A stretch of DNA of 37,760 bases from Bacillota bacterium (GCA_019420525.1 JAHZHA010000012.1:1-37760); one strand, 5' to 3'. Shown: positions 16,296 through 25,246, counted from the stretch's first letter. Notes: a model not told the origin generated them from the letters alone. A program made the numbers and translations.

Positions 16296-18211
16296 CTCTT
16301 CCCGCCTTTCCGTTCTCTTCTTTGTCTCTTCCCAGCACTTTTCCGGACAGAGCCTTCTCTCTTGTATTCCTCTTTTTTTCCGCCTTTCCTCCCGACGCCA
16401 TCTTCCGGACGGACGAGAGCCTCCGGACCGAAGCCGATGAGATCTTCCCTGCCGATGCGACGGAGCGCCTTCCTGACGAGTGCCGCATTCTCCGGCTTAT
16501 TGAAATGTAGCATCGCTCTCTGCATCCTCTTCTCTTCCGGATCGGAAGGAATATACACCCGCTCGCCGGCCACCGGATCGATCCCGGTATAAAACATACA
16601 GGTAGAAAGCGTTCCCGGCGTGGGATAAAAGTCCTGGACCTGATCCGGCACGAATCCATTTTTTTTCAGAAACACGGACAATTCACAGGCATCCTCCAGA
16701 GTAGATCCTGGATGGGAAGAAATAAAATACGGAATCATATATTGCTTTTTACCGATGCGTCTGTTTTCTGCCTCATACTTTCTGCAGAAAGTCTCGAACA
16801 CCCGGCGCCCCGGTTTGTGCATGCGCCGCAGCACGTTGTCCGAGATATGCTCCGGCGCCACCTTCAGCGTTCCGCTGACGTGATGCGCGCACAGTTCTTC
16901 CAGAAAAGCGCCGCTGCTGTCCGCCAGCATGTAGTCGAAACGGATGCCCGACCGGATGAAGACTTTCTTCACTCCGGGCAGACTGCGCAGAGCCCGCAGA
17001 ATCCCAATGTATTCGGAATGATCCGCTTTTATGGCAGGACAGACCTTCGGATAGAGACAGTCTCTGTCAGTGCAGACACCGCGGGTCAGTTGTTTTTCGC
17101 AGGCAGGCTTCCGGAAATTCGCAGTAGGCCCGCCCACGTCGTGAATATATCCTTTGAATTCTGGGTCCCGGATGAGGATCTCTGCTTCTCTCAGCAGAGA
17201 TTCCCTGCTCCTGCTCTGAATCCGCCTTCCCTGATGAAAAGTGAGAGCGCAGAAACTGCATCCGCCGAAACATCCCCGGACAGATGTGAGACTGAACTGC
17301 ACTTCTCTCAGTGCCGGAACACCTCCTTCTTTGACGTAGGACGGATGATATGCTCTCTCATACGGCAGCTCGTAGACGTCGTCCAGTTCGGTTTCCGTCA
17401 GAGGCTCTGCCGGAGGGTTCTGAACGACGTAGAGATTTTTTCCGTAATACTCCGCCAGACGTTTTGCCGTCACAGAATCCGTATTTCTGTACTGGATCAG
17501 AAAGCTCTCAGCGTAAGCTTCCTTAAACCGGCAGATCTCCTCAAAAGAAGGAAGCATTACAAGATCATCATCCCATGAGTTTTCCGCTTCAAAATCCGGA
17601 TTTTTCTCTCTGTAAACCGTTCCCCGGATCCAGGTGATGTCTTTCACTTCTATCCCCGAACTGAGCGCTTCAGCGATTTCCGTCACAGGGCGTTCGCCCA
17701 TGCCATAGATCAGCAGATCCGCCTGGGAATCCAGCAAAATAGAATTTCTCACCCGGTCGTCCCAGTAATCATAATGGCCCAGGCGGCGCAGGCTGGCTTC
17801 GATGCCCCCAATGATTACGGGAACGTCGGTTCCATATGCTTCCCTTATCTTGTTGCAGTATACGATAACCGCCCGGTCGGGGCGTCTTCCGCTCTTTCCT
17901 CCGGGTGAATACTGATCGTTTTTTCTTCTGTGACGGAAGACGGAGTAATGATTGACCATAGAATCCACATTCCCCGAATTTACCAGGAATCCCAGTTTCG
18001 GTCTTCCGAAGCGCCGGAAATCATCCACACTGCGCCAGTCAGGCTGAGACAGCACAGCGACGCGGTATCCCCGGCTCTCGAGGACTCTGCTTATAATGGC
18101 ATGACCGAAAGAAGGATGATCCACGTATGCGTCCCCCGTCACCATCACAAAGTCAGGAGCATCCCAGCCCAGCTGCTCCATCTCTTTTTTCGTTACAGGT
18201 AAAAAAGCCAT
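16292..18211 (-). CDS. ygiQ: YgiQ-family radical SAM protein
   Basis: A 639-residue protein of the UPF0313/YgiQ family. It has the N-terminal FLPVTKKEMEQLGWDAPDF and VTGDAYVDHPSFGHAII blocks, a B12-binding-like Rossmann region, and the radical SAM cluster motif CFGGCSFC (CxxxCxxC) near residue 325, followed by FHQGRRIQSRS. The C-terminal 40 residues are strongly basic (G, K, R). YgiQ proteins are conserved in anaerobes and bacteria at large, but the reaction is not known. I start at ATG 18211, which aligns with the family N-terminus and has GAGG 11 bases upstream; an in-frame TTG at 18256 would add 15 charged residues. Its end overlaps the methyltransferase start by four bases; the nitrilase gene lies 63 bases upstream. 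Confidence 0.92.
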   Translation of the reverse strand: MAFLPVTKKEMEQLGWDAPDFVMVTGDAYVDHPSFGHAIISRVLESRGYRVAVLSQPDWRSVDDFRRFGRPKLGFLVNSGNVDSMVNHYSVFRHRRKNDQYSPGGKSGRRPDRAVIVYCNKIREAYGTDVPVIIGGIEASLRRLGHYDYWDDRVRNSILLDSQADLLIYGMGERPVTEIAEALSSGIEVKDITWIRGTVYREKNPDFEAENSWDDDLVMLPSFEEICRFKEAYAESFLIQYRNTDSVTAKRLAEYYGKNLYVVQNPPAEPLTETELDDVYELPYERAYHPSYVKEGGVPALREVQFSLTSVRGCFGGCSFCALTFHQGRRIQSRSRESLLREAEILIRDPEFKGYIHDVGGPTANFRKPACEKQLTRGVCTDRDCLYPKVCPAIKADHSEYIGILRALRSLPGVKKVFIRSGIRFDYMLADSSGAFLEELCAHHVSGTLKVAPEHISDNVLRRMHKPGRRVFETFCRKYEAENRRIGKKQYMIPYFISSHPGSTLEDACELSVFLKKNGFVPDQVQDFYPTPGTLSTCMFYTGIDPVAGERVYIPSDPEEKRMQRAMLHFNKPENAALVRKALRRIGREDLIGFGPEALVRPEDGVGRKGGKKEEYKREGSVRKSAGKRQRRERKGGKR

Positions 18212-18274
18212 ATCGATGCGAACCTCATCTTTTTCCCTTCTCTTTCTCTGCTGCAAATATTTTTCAGGGGCCTA

Positions 18275-19144
18275 TCACAGGACGCTTCCGCCGTTCCGCG
18301 CTCCGGTGTTTCCCGTCGGCACAGAGGGCTGATGCGGGAGAACCACGAGTCCCTGCCTCGTCTCTGTAACCCGGTCGGTATCTATGGAAGCGATGAGGAT
18401 TTCCTCTCCTTCTCCCGCTCTGGCCACGATGCGCCCCCAAGGATCCGTCACGCAGGAATATCCGTGTCCCGGGAAAGGAGCCTCTTCATTGGCGGCGATA
18501 TCGGTACCTGCCACAAAAACCTGCGCGTCTAGCGCCCGTGCTCTGTTCAGCAGCTCCCAGTGGTCCGGACCGGTTCGCGAAGAAAATGCGGCGGGTACGA
18601 AAATGATCTCCGCTCCGTCCTTTGCCATTTCGATAAAAAGCTGTGGAAATCTGATGTCGAAGCAGAGCGCCACCCCGAATTTCACAAATCCGGCATCCAC
18701 CGTCAAAGACCTGTCTCCCGGCGTAAAAACCACCGACTCGCAGGATCGCACTTTTCCCGGAATGTCGACATCGAAAAGGAAACGCTTCCGGTAAGTTCCC
18801 GCCAGCGTTCCATCCGGTGCAAAGACGGGACACGTGTTGTACAGCAGCGACTCTCTTCCTCCGGAAAATTCGGAATCGTCCAGTTCCGGAAACGAACCTC
18901 CTACCAGCCAGACACGATGCGCTGCCGCCGTCTCTGACAGAGTTTTCACCACACTTCCCGATATCGTCTGCGCGCAGGCGCGCATCTGCAGCGGAATAAA
19001 ATGACAGATAAACATCTCCGGCAGAACGACGATATCCGCCCCTTTCTTCGCAGCCTGACCGACAGACTTCGCCGCCGCTTTCAGATTTTCCTCTATGGAA
19101 TCCCGGACTCTGTGCTGACAGAGTGCGATATCAAATTTTGCCAT
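18275..19144 (-). CDS. Carbon-nitrogen hydrolase of the nitrilase superfamily (omega-amidase-like)
   Basis: A 289-residue cytoplasmic amidohydrolase with the complete catalytic set: glutamate at residue 43 (VVLPEMF), lysine near 120 (YRKRFLFD) and cysteine near 158 (GVALCFDIRFPQLF). The pattern is closest to the Nit2/omega-amidase branch, which hydrolyses alpha-keto acid amides or damaged glutathione-type amides; carbamoylputrescine-type activity is less likely but not excluded. The start at 19144 has AAGGAGACGG upstream; an ATG at 19177 has no site. It is first in the run nitrilase-ygiQ-methyltransferase-HD-thiN-cpsB-glycosidase and lies after a terminator that ends the CDF gene. Confidence 0.9.
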   Translation of the reverse strand: MAKFDIALCQHRVRDSIEENLKAAAKSVGQAAKKGADIVVLPEMFICHFIPLQMRACAQTISGSVVKTLSETAAAHRVWLVGGSFPELDDSEFSGGRESLLYNTCPVFAPDGTLAGTYRKRFLFDVDIPGKVRSCESVVFTPGDRSLTVDAGFVKFGVALCFDIRFPQLFIEMAKDGAEIIFVPAAFSSRTGPDHWELLNRARALDAQVFVAGTDIAANEEAPFPGHGYSCVTDPWGRIVARAGEGEEILIASIDTDRVTETRQGLVVLPHQPSVPTGNTGARNGGSVL

Positions 19145-19262
19145 AATCCGTCTCCTTTTATATAAATGTGAACCCAAGCTGTCGCAGCCGCTCCCGTCTC
19201 CGTCAGCCCTAAATCCGGTACAGATATATTATTCGATGTTGATACTATTATATATCAGCGGA

Positions 19263-19304
19263 CACAAAAAAGAAAACGCTGCCGCGGAACATTCCGCAGC
19301 AGCG
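19263..19304 (-). terminator. Terminator of the CDF transporter gene
   Basis: Stem CGCTGC-(C)-GCGGAA with TTCCGC-(A)-GCAGCG (19277-19304), a single internal mismatch and a tiny loop, followed on the minus strand by TTTTCTTTTTTG (from 19276 down). It separates the CDF gene from the nitrilase run. Confidence 0.85.
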
Positions 19305-19352
19305 CTGACATCGGCCTGTTGAAAGAAAAATCTTTCGTAATCTCTGCACCTC

Positions 19353-20246
19353 TTATCTCGGATTTACGTGAACGGTGCAGTGCTTTATTCTGCCCGGCAG
19401 GAGATTTTCCACCCGTCGGTGGACGTTTTCGGCGATTTTATGAGCATCATACAGCGACTGCTTCCCATCACAGGCAATCTCGATATCCACATAAATCTTC
19501 GAGCCAAAGAGACGTGTCTTGATCTCATCCAGAGCGATGACGCCGTCCTGCATCAGAATCGTCTCTCTGATCTTCTCCGCCGTCTCTTCATCGCACGATT
19601 TGTCGATAAGCTTATTCATCGTTTCACGGTAAATATCGATGCCGACTTTAAAAATCAGGACCGCGATAAGAATACAAACAGCCGGCTGAAGCACCGGAAC
19701 TCCCAGCATGGCGCCGAAGATACCGATAAAGCTTCCCACGGAAGAGATGGCGTCGGACCGGTGATGCCATGCTTCCGCCATCAGGGATACCGAATCGATG
19801 CGCTTTGCCGCTGCACGCGTATACCAGTACAGCGCCTCTTTTGATACGATGGATATCACTGCCGCTACGAGAGCCAGCATTCCCGGAATGACCGCATCTT
19901 CCGGATTGAGAATCCCGCGCACTCCTTCCAGTCCGATGCCCACCGCCACCAGAAGAAGTACATTTGCCAGTATCAGAGATACGACACACTCCAGTCTCTC
20001 ATGACCGTACTGATGCTCTCTGTCGGATTCGCGGCTGGAAAGATGTGCTCCCAGAATGACGAGTCCCGATCCCGCCACGTCGGAAAGAGAATGGACCGCA
20101 TCAGCGATCATCGCACCGGAATGCCCCACAATTCCTGCCATGAGTTTGAAAGCCGACAGAAAAATGTTGGCTGCCACACTGATCTTCGAAACGCGTATCA
20201 TCACGGATTTATCTGAATCCGCTTCTTTATTTATAATATTTGTCAT
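19353..20246 (-). CDS. Cation diffusion facilitator (CDF) metal exporter
   Basis: A 297-residue membrane protein: six transmembrane helices (about 22-210) and a cytoplasmic metal-binding domain (about 215-297). Metal-site residues typical of CDF are present: MIADAVHSLSDVAGS in helix 2 and AEAWHHRSDAISS in helix 5. The second motif HxxxD with H at its start is of the type found in zinc, cobalt, manganese or iron exporters; the metal cannot be fixed. The C-terminal part ends in CTVHVNPR, a usual CDF ending. The gene is alone between its own promoter and terminator. Its leader carries a strong hairpin that may control expression. Confidence 0.92.
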   Translation of the reverse strand: MTNIINKEADSDKSVMIRVSKISVAANIFLSAFKLMAGIVGHSGAMIADAVHSLSDVAGSGLVILGAHLSSRESDREHQYGHERLECVVSLILANVLLLVAVGIGLEGVRGILNPEDAVIPGMLALVAAVISIVSKEALYWYTRAAAKRIDSVSLMAEAWHHRSDAISSVGSFIGIFGAMLGVPVLQPAVCILIAVLIFKVGIDIYRETMNKLIDKSCDEETAEKIRETILMQDGVIALDEIKTRLFGSKIYVDIEIACDGKQSLYDAHKIAENVHRRVENLLPGRIKHCTVHVNPR

Positions 20247-20306
20247 AATTACATCCCCTTCACATCATTTTTCTGTTTCTTTCTTCCATTTTTTCTCAGA
20301 ATATGC

Positions 20307-20345
20307 AGAAAACCTGCGAAAATTGAAAACTTCCGCAGATTTTCT
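20307..20345 (-). promoter_or_regulatory. Leader hairpin of the CDF gene, possible attenuator
   Basis: Arms 20307-20318 and 20334-20345 pair over 12 bases with one mismatch (AGAAAATCTGCG against CGCAGGTTTTCT on the minus strand) around a 15-base loop that can pair further at its base. It lies between the transcription start near 20361 and the start codon. The 3' arm ends in GTTTTCT, so it could act as a weak terminator. I do not recognise a named metal riboswitch. Confidence 0.4.
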
Positions 20346-20367
20346 CTCACGCTCATCTTATATACCC

Positions 20368-20397
20368 ACTATATCTCAGATTATTTAAGTTAGTCAA
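20368..20397 (-). promoter_or_regulatory. Promoter of the CDF gene
   Basis: TTGACT (20392-20397), 18-base spacer, TATAGT (20368-20373) on the minus strand: five of six at each box. This gives a leader of roughly 115 bases before the start codon at 20246. Confidence 0.65.
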
Positions 20398-20495
20398 TGC
20401 TTTTTACACGTTATTTCGTCAGACAACGCCTGTATGTTCCCCGGCACTCCGACTGCGCAACAGGACGTGTAAGGGATGTTAAAGCCAGTGCATCT

Positions 20496-21107
20496 TCAGC
20501 CTTTGAAAAGCTGTACCCAGCAGAGTCTGCCGCTGCTGTCCGCAGCGCATCCTATTCCTATGGACGTGTAAGACGTGCTGAGAATATTCTCCCTGTGTCC
20601 GGCAGAATTCATCCAGGAATTCATCACTGCTTCCGGCGTGCTCTGTCCTCTGGCGATATTCTCACCCGCGCTCCGATAGGATATGCCTGCCGCCTGCATC
20701 ATGTCGAAAGCGGACCCATACGTCGGAGACTGATGAGAAAAATAACCGTTTTCCGCCATATCTTCCGCTTTCAGCTGAGCCAGTCTTGTCAGTTCCGGAT
20801 CGCCGGAAAGCTCCGCCAGACCCCGTGCCGAACGCTGCTGATTTACCAGATCGATGACCTGCTGTCCGTAATCAGAATTGTTGTCATCCGTCTCGTTTCC
20901 GTCACCCGTCCCGTCTTCACCGACCACTTCATCTCCCGCCGGCCCGCAGTGCCAGCCGCTCCAATGCATAAAATACACGGTCTGATCTGTTCCGCAGCTG
21001 TACTGCATCTGCGTGCATTCCGCCGCAGATACGGCCTGCGGCAGCACAGTCACAGCCAGGATTCCCGCAACAGCGATCATTCTTCTGCAGATTTTTCTGA
21101 AATTCAT
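20496..21107 (-). CDS. Secreted CAP-domain protein (YkwD/SCP-like)
   Basis: A 203-residue exported protein: signal peptide of about 28 residues ending in AVSA before AECTQ, a spacer with two cysteines and an acidic D/N/T-rich stretch (about 60-80), then a CAP domain (about 82-203). CAP landmarks are VNQQRSARGLAELSGDPEL, YFSHQSPTYGSAFD, AGENIARGQSTPEAVMNSW, SAGHRENIL and the final strand. Bacterial CAP proteins such as YkwD are extracellular; the role is unclear and no enzymatic activity is established. I start at 21107, where AGGAGG lies 5 bases upstream; an ATG at 21143 would put charged residues before the signal. Two short palindromes lie just upstream. Confidence 0.88.
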   Translation of the reverse strand: MNFRKICRRMIAVAGILAVTVLPQAVSAAECTQMQYSCGTDQTVYFMHWSGWHCGPAGDEVVGEDGTGDGNETDDNNSDYGQQVIDLVNQQRSARGLAELSGDPELTRLAQLKAEDMAENGYFSHQSPTYGSAFDMMQAAGISYRSAGENIARGQSTPEAVMNSWMNSAGHRENILSTSYTSIGIGCAADSSGRLCWVQLFKG

Positions 21108-21404
21108 CTGAACCTCCTGTTCGTTTTCCTTTTTCTGTTTCAACTTGCGGGTCTGGCCAGACCTGAGAAATTATGCCTCGGCATGCATATATATTACACC
21201 CGCCGCACCCCTGACGTCATCTATCAAAATATGGACGTTCCGGAAATCTTTTTATATTTCAGAGAAATCAACTCAGAAATTCCTTTCATTTTCAGATTTT
21301 CCGTCATTTTCCCGGCTGCAGATGATCCGGAAAATAGCAGGAGCGCCGGCGGACAGGCCGGCGCTCCTCTGCAGATTCATCTTATATCGTCAAAACGAAA
21401 ATAC
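21108..21404. other. Intergenic region between the DUF1294 and CAP genes
   Basis: About 300 bases without a gene. It holds the 14-base perfect palindrome GGTCTGGCCAGACC (21150-21163) and the near palindrome ATGCCTCGGCAT (21173-21184), both 40-80 bases upstream of the CAP gene start, and the strong hairpin at 21340-21367. No convincing sigma-A promoter is visible, although the CAP gene should need one here. Confidence 0.5.
21340..21367 (-). terminator. Probable terminator at the end of the pyr operon
   Basis: An 11-base perfect GC-rich stem GGAGCGCCGGC (21340-21350) with GCCGGCGCTCC (21357-21367), loop GGACAG. On the minus strand it is followed by TGCTATTTTCC, a weak T run. It lies about 38 bases after the DUF1294 stop. 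Confidence 0.6.
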
Positions 21405-21683
21405 TTAAAATAAAAAATACCTGACGGCCACCGTCACGGCGATATTGAAAAGAAGCGCCGCCGGCAGACCGATCTGAAACTTTTTCTTCTGTGTCTTGTG
21501 GTGGAAAACTCTGGAACCTAGAATACTTCCCACTGCACCCATTAGAAATGCACCTCCCAGAAGCGTGCTTTCCGGGATTCTCCAGAGATCATGCTTTGCT
21601 TTAAACTTATCGATGCCCATGAGACTGAAATTCACCAGATTCCAGATCAGATAGACGATCGCCGTCATCTCGCCCGCATTCAT
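21405..21683 (-). CDS. DUF1294 small membrane protein
   Basis: A 92-residue protein with about three hydrophobic helices (6-22, 40-58, 70-90) and the conserved DKFKAKHDLWRIPESTLL and GGAFLMGAVGSILGSRVFHHKT blocks of the DUF1294 family (YsdA-like). The function is unknown. The start codon lies one base after the pyrE stop, so it is the last gene of the pyr operon. The link to pyrimidine synthesis is probably only one of transcription. Confidence 0.85.
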   Translation of the reverse strand: MNAGEMTAIVYLIWNLVNFSLMGIDKFKAKHDLWRIPESTLLGGAFLMGAVGSILGSRVFHHKTQKKKFQIGLPAALLFNIAVTVAVRYFLF

Positions 21684-21684
21684 A

Positions 21685-22371
21685 TTACTTCACACAGTAT
21701 TTCTCGAGATACTTTTCCATCTTTTCTCTCGTATCGTCATCTATCACGATTTTTCCGTCGATCTCCACGTTGTGCAGAGTATCGATGACTTCTCTTACGG
21801 TGACGATAGGATACGTGCGGATTCCGAAATCATCGTAAAGCTCCTGTATAGCTGTTTTTTCCCCTTTGCCGCGTTCCATCCTGTCTACGGAGACGATGAG
21901 TCCCTCGACTTTCACGCCTTCCACACCCAGAAGCAACGGCAGCGTCTCACGGACAGCGGTGCCTGCGGTGATCACATCTTCTGTGATGAGCACGCGGTCT
22001 CCTGCCTGAAGTTTATGCCCCACCATATTTCCGCCTTCACCGTGGTCTTTCTTCTCTTTCCGGTTGAAACAATAATTGAATTCGCGTCTGTATTCCGCAT
22101 AAAGGGCGATAGACGTGGAAACAGCAAGAGGAATTCCTTTATATGCCGGTCCGAAGAGCACATTTGTCTCCTCAGAAATTCCATTTTCCCCCATATTTGC
22201 TGCGATGCAGGAAGCGTAATACTGTCCCAGTTTCTGCGCCTGAGCTCCCGTACGATAATTGCCCGTATTGATAAAATACGGCGTATTTCTTCCGCTTTTC
22301 GTGACAAAATCGCCGAAAGTTAACACTCCCGACTGTACCATAAACTTGATAAAATTCTCTTTATAACTCAT
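21685..22371 (-). CDS. pyrE: Orotate phosphoribosyltransferase
   Basis: A 228-residue cytoplasmic enzyme that joins orotate to PRPP to give orotidine 5'-phosphate. The PRPP-binding signature is clear (VLITEDVITAGTAVRET, near residue 130), as are the flexible-loop lysines in FNRKEKKDHGEGG and the N-terminal FGDFVTKSGRNTPYF. Length and motif spacing fit the longer PyrE form found in Clostridia and other anaerobes. The ribosome site is CAGGAG. It follows pyrD after 85 bases and precedes DUF1294 by one base. Confidence 0.96.
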   Translation of the reverse strand: MSYKENFIKFMVQSGVLTFGDFVTKSGRNTPYFINTGNYRTGAQAQKLGQYYASCIAANMGENGISEETNVLFGPAYKGIPLAVSTSIALYAEYRREFNYCFNRKEKKDHGEGGNMVGHKLQAGDRVLITEDVITAGTAVRETLPLLLGVEGVKVEGLIVSVDRMERGKGEKTAIQELYDDFGIRTYPIVTVREVIDTLHNVEIDGKIVIDDDTREKMEKYLEKYCVK

Positions 22372-22456
22372 CGTCTGCTCCTGATTCTATTATTTCATTA
22401 ACAATTTTTTATGTCGCCGGAATGCGGAAAGAAGCGATTTCCGGCAAAATTTCATC

Positions 22457-23398
22457 TCAGATGTCGAATGCCCGCTTCAGCTCTGCGATGCTGGAAAATC
22501 CGTTTTCTCGCATATATTCCAGCAGCTCGGACTTGATGCGCACCGGTGCCGTGGGATCAGCCAGAGCTGCAGTACCCACAGATACAGCAGTGGCGCCCGC
22601 CGCCAGAAATTCAGCCGCATCTTCACCTGTAAAAATTCCTCCCATGCCCAGCACCGGTATGCTGACAGCGCCGGCTGTCTGCCATACCATGCGCAGCGCC
22701 ACCGGCTTTACGGCAGGCCCGGAAAAACCGCCGACCTTTCTCGCCAGTACGGCCTTCCTCTTTTTCAGATCGATGCGCATTCCCAGAAGCGTATTGATGA
22801 GAGAGACGGCGTCCGCTCCTCCGGCTTCCACAGCCCTGGCGATTTCAACGATATCCGTGACATTTGGCGTCAGTTTGATCATCACCGGCTTCTTCGATAT
22901 CTTCTTCACTTCCTCCGTGACGTGCGCCGCCATGGCGGGATCCGTTCCGAAAGCGATGCCGCCTTCGCTGACGTTGGGACAAGAAATATTGATCTCAAAC
23001 ATGGAGATTTCCGGACAGTCGTTGAGCATCCGCACCGCTTCGCAGTATTCGTCTATACTGTGTCCCGCGATATTTGTGATGATTTTCGTATCGAACCGAG
23101 AAAGAAACGGCAGTTCCTCTTCCCTATATGCGGCCGCTCCGGGATTCTGAAGGCCGACAGAATTCAACATGCCACCGTAAGTCTCCGCGATCCGGGGCGT
23201 ATCGTTGCCGGGCCACGGTTCTGCCGCCACACCTTTCGTAACGGCGGCTCCCAGCTCGCTGATATCGTAAAATCGCCCGCTCTCCCGGGCCGAAAATGTG
23301 CCGGAGGCGGTGCAGACGGGATTCTTCAGACGTATACCGGCCAGCTCCACAGACATGTCGATTCCGTATTCCGCTGCCTTTTTATCGATCTCTGTCAT
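22457..23398 (-). CDS. pyrD: Dihydroorotate dehydrogenase, class 1B catalytic subunit
   Basis: A 313-residue FMN enzyme that oxidises dihydroorotate to orotate. The N-terminal SVELAGIRLKNPVCTASGTF, the catalytic cysteine in NISCPNVSEGG (near residue 140), the FMN site around VMIKLTPNVTD and the phosphate-binding GMGGIFTGEDAAEF mark class 1B, which works as a complex with PyrK and passes electrons to NAD+. The start codon overlaps the pyrK stop by four bases (ATGA), as expected of subunits made in equal amounts. Confidence 0.96.
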   Translation of the reverse strand: MTEIDKKAAEYGIDMSVELAGIRLKNPVCTASGTFSARESGRFYDISELGAAVTKGVAAEPWPGNDTPRIAETYGGMLNSVGLQNPGAAAYREEELPFLSRFDTKIITNIAGHSIDEYCEAVRMLNDCPEISMFEINISCPNVSEGGIAFGTDPAMAAHVTEEVKKISKKPVMIKLTPNVTDIVEIARAVEAGGADAVSLINTLLGMRIDLKKRKAVLARKVGGFSGPAVKPVALRMVWQTAGAVSIPVLGMGGIFTGEDAAEFLAAGATAVSVGTAALADPTAPVRIKSELLEYMRENGFSSIAELKRAFDI

Positions 23399-24210
23399 TC
23401 CCAGACCACCTCGCTTCCCATAAATACAGGTCCGCCCGTACAGACTTTCTTCAGGAGAATAACTTCTTCTCCGTTGTCATCTCTGCCCTTCACACGACAC
23501 ACGCAGCCCACGCAGGCCCCGTAACCGCAGCCCATACGCTCTTCCAGGGAAACCTGAACGTCTTCTCCCCGCTCTTTCAGATAGGAACAGACTGCCGAAA
23601 GCATCGGCCTCGGCCCGCAGGCAAAATATCCGTCTCCCCGGATCTCCGCGATCTCCATGCAGTCCGTCACATTTCCCAGAAACGCGCTGGCCGTCGGCAG
23701 ATCTGTCGTCACAAATACGCGGGCGCCGGCTTCTTTCAGCTCTTCCGTGAGAAAGGGCTCCTTGCGGAATCCGGTGACAGCCGTCACTTTTATTCCCTGC
23801 TTTTTCATCTCTCTCGTCAGAAACAGCATCGGCGCGCTGCCCACACCGCCTCCGATCAGGACGGCGTGAAAGGCCTGCTGTCCCGCGTCCTGCGGGTCCG
23901 GCAGAGAAAATCCACGTCCCAGCGGCGACGACATCTTCAGCGTATCGCCGCTGCGAAGACCCGCAAACTCCGCCGTCCCCTCTCCGACGACGGCGTATAC
24001 AAACGTCATTGTGCCGTCGCCGGCGTCAGCATCACAGATGCTGACAGGACGCGGCAGAATCAGCCGGTCGGCGGCGGGATACAGATTTGCAAACTGTCCC
24101 GGACGCGCTTCCGCCGCCGCTTCCGCCGCCGACACTATCATCTTCATAATACCGTCAGCGATCTCCTCATTGCTGACTATTTCAACCGTATAAATCTTTT
24201 TTTCCGGCAT
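23395..24210 (-). CDS. pyrK: Dihydroorotate dehydrogenase electron-transfer subunit
   Basis: A 271-residue flavo-iron-sulfur protein. It has an N-terminal FAD domain (ARPGQFANLYP, then LPRPVSICDADAG), a central NAD-binding domain (LIGGGVGSAPMLFL, FACGPRPML) and a C-terminal [2Fe-2S] site made of the cysteines in CGYGACVGCVC and the later VCTGGPVF. It carries electrons from the FMN of PyrD to NAD+. The gene overlaps pyrD by four bases and follows pyrF by 52. Confidence 0.95.
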   Translation of the reverse strand: MPEKKIYTVEIVSNEEIADGIMKMIVSAAEAAAEARPGQFANLYPAADRLILPRPVSICDADAGDGTMTFVYAVVGEGTAEFAGLRSGDTLKMSSPLGRGFSLPDPQDAGQQAFHAVLIGGGVGSAPMLFLTREMKKQGIKVTAVTGFRKEPFLTEELKEAGARVFVTTDLPTASAFLGNVTDCMEIAEIRGDGYFACGPRPMLSAVCSYLKERGEDVQVSLEERMGCGYGACVGCVCRVKGRDDNGEEVILLKKVCTGGPVFMGSEVVWE

Positions 24211-24262
24211 AATTACCTCTTTATCTCAGCTTTCAACAGGATGTTTTTCTTTCAGACGTCTC

Positions 24263-25189
24263 TCATCTTCCGCCCTGCAGAACACGCTGCAGATCGTCCC
24301 GCATGCGCAGAGCTGCAGTCCGGGCTGCTTCCGCATATTGGTGTTCGGAAAAAGACTCGTCTTTTTTGTAAGCCGCGGTAATACCCCTTGAAGAATTGAC
24401 AATCGCACCGATTCCGTCTTTGTCGAAAAATCCTGCAATATCATCTGCGGTACCTCCCTGCGCACCGTAACCGGGTACCAGGAAAAACGTATGCGGCATC
24501 TGCTTTCTCAGGCGGGTGCCTTCTTCCTTATGTGTGGCGCCCACCACGGCCCCCACGTTGCTGTATCCCCGGGATCCCATGGCTTCCGCTCCCCAGGCTT
24601 CCACCAGCTGGCCGGCCGCCTCGTAAACTCTGCGCCCATCCGCCAGCACCAGATCCTGCATCTCACTGCTGCTCGGGTTGCTCGTCTTCACCAGAAGGAA
24701 AATTCCTTTTGGCTGCTTCGCGCAGATTTCCACGAACGGCCGGATTCCATCAGAGCCCATGTATGGGTTCAGCGTAACCGCATCCTCCGCCCACGTCTCG
24801 ACCTGACGTTCCCCGATCTGTGCTCCCTCCAGATGCGCTGCATACGCCGCCGCCGTGGAGGAAATATCGCCCCTCTTTATATCTCCGATGACCAGGAGAC
24901 CTTTGGAATGCGCATAGGCACACGTCTCATTGTACGCCTTCAGGCCCTCGATTCCGAACTTCTCGTACATGGCAATCTGGGGCTTTACAGCGGGAACGAT
25001 ATCACAGATATGATCTATGATATTTTTATTGAATTCGGCGAAAATCCTGCCGACAGCCTCTGTCGTCATACCTGACTCGGCAAAATATTTTTCTTTCAAA
25101 AACTCCGGCACCATCTCCAGTGTGGGATCGAGTCCCGCCACCGTGGGATTTTCCTTCTCCAGAATACTCCCGATCAGCCTGTCAATCAT
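24263..25189 (-). CDS. pyrF: Orotidine 5'-phosphate decarboxylase (long type)
   Basis: A 308-residue enzyme that decarboxylates OMP to UMP. The catalytic lysine/aspartate array is in VIGDIKRGDISSTA (near residue 95), with VAGLDPTLEMVP at the N-terminus and the phosphate-binding end GAQGGTADDI and SSRGITAAY. The length, about 70 residues more than the Bacillus subtilis type, places it in the type 2 PyrF group. The ribosome site is GAGGTGG. It lies between pyrC and pyrK. Confidence 0.95.
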   Translation of the reverse strand: MIDRLIGSILEKENPTVAGLDPTLEMVPEFLKEKYFAESGMTTEAVGRIFAEFNKNIIDHICDIVPAVKPQIAMYEKFGIEGLKAYNETCAYAHSKGLLVIGDIKRGDISSTAAAYAAHLEGAQIGERQVETWAEDAVTLNPYMGSDGIRPFVEICAKQPKGIFLLVKTSNPSSSEMQDLVLADGRRVYEAAGQLVEAWGAEAMGSRGYSNVGAVVGATHKEEGTRLRKQMPHTFFLVPGYGAQGGTADDIAGFFDKDGIGAIVNSSRGITAAYKKDESFSEHQYAEAARTAALRMRDDLQRVLQGGR

Positions 25190-25246
25190 TTTTCCACCTC
25201 ATTTTAAAATATTTTTATTTAATACCTGATTCTTCTATTTGTTATC

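Noticed and set aside
20397..21413. Long plus-strand frame of 338 codons
   Set aside because: It is antisense to the CAP-domain gene, has no ribosome site, and its protein is rich in R, H, S and C, typical of a shadow frame.
23296..24381. Plus-strand frame of 361 codons opposite pyrK and pyrD
   Set aside because: It runs against two secure genes and has the R/H/S-rich composition of a shadow.
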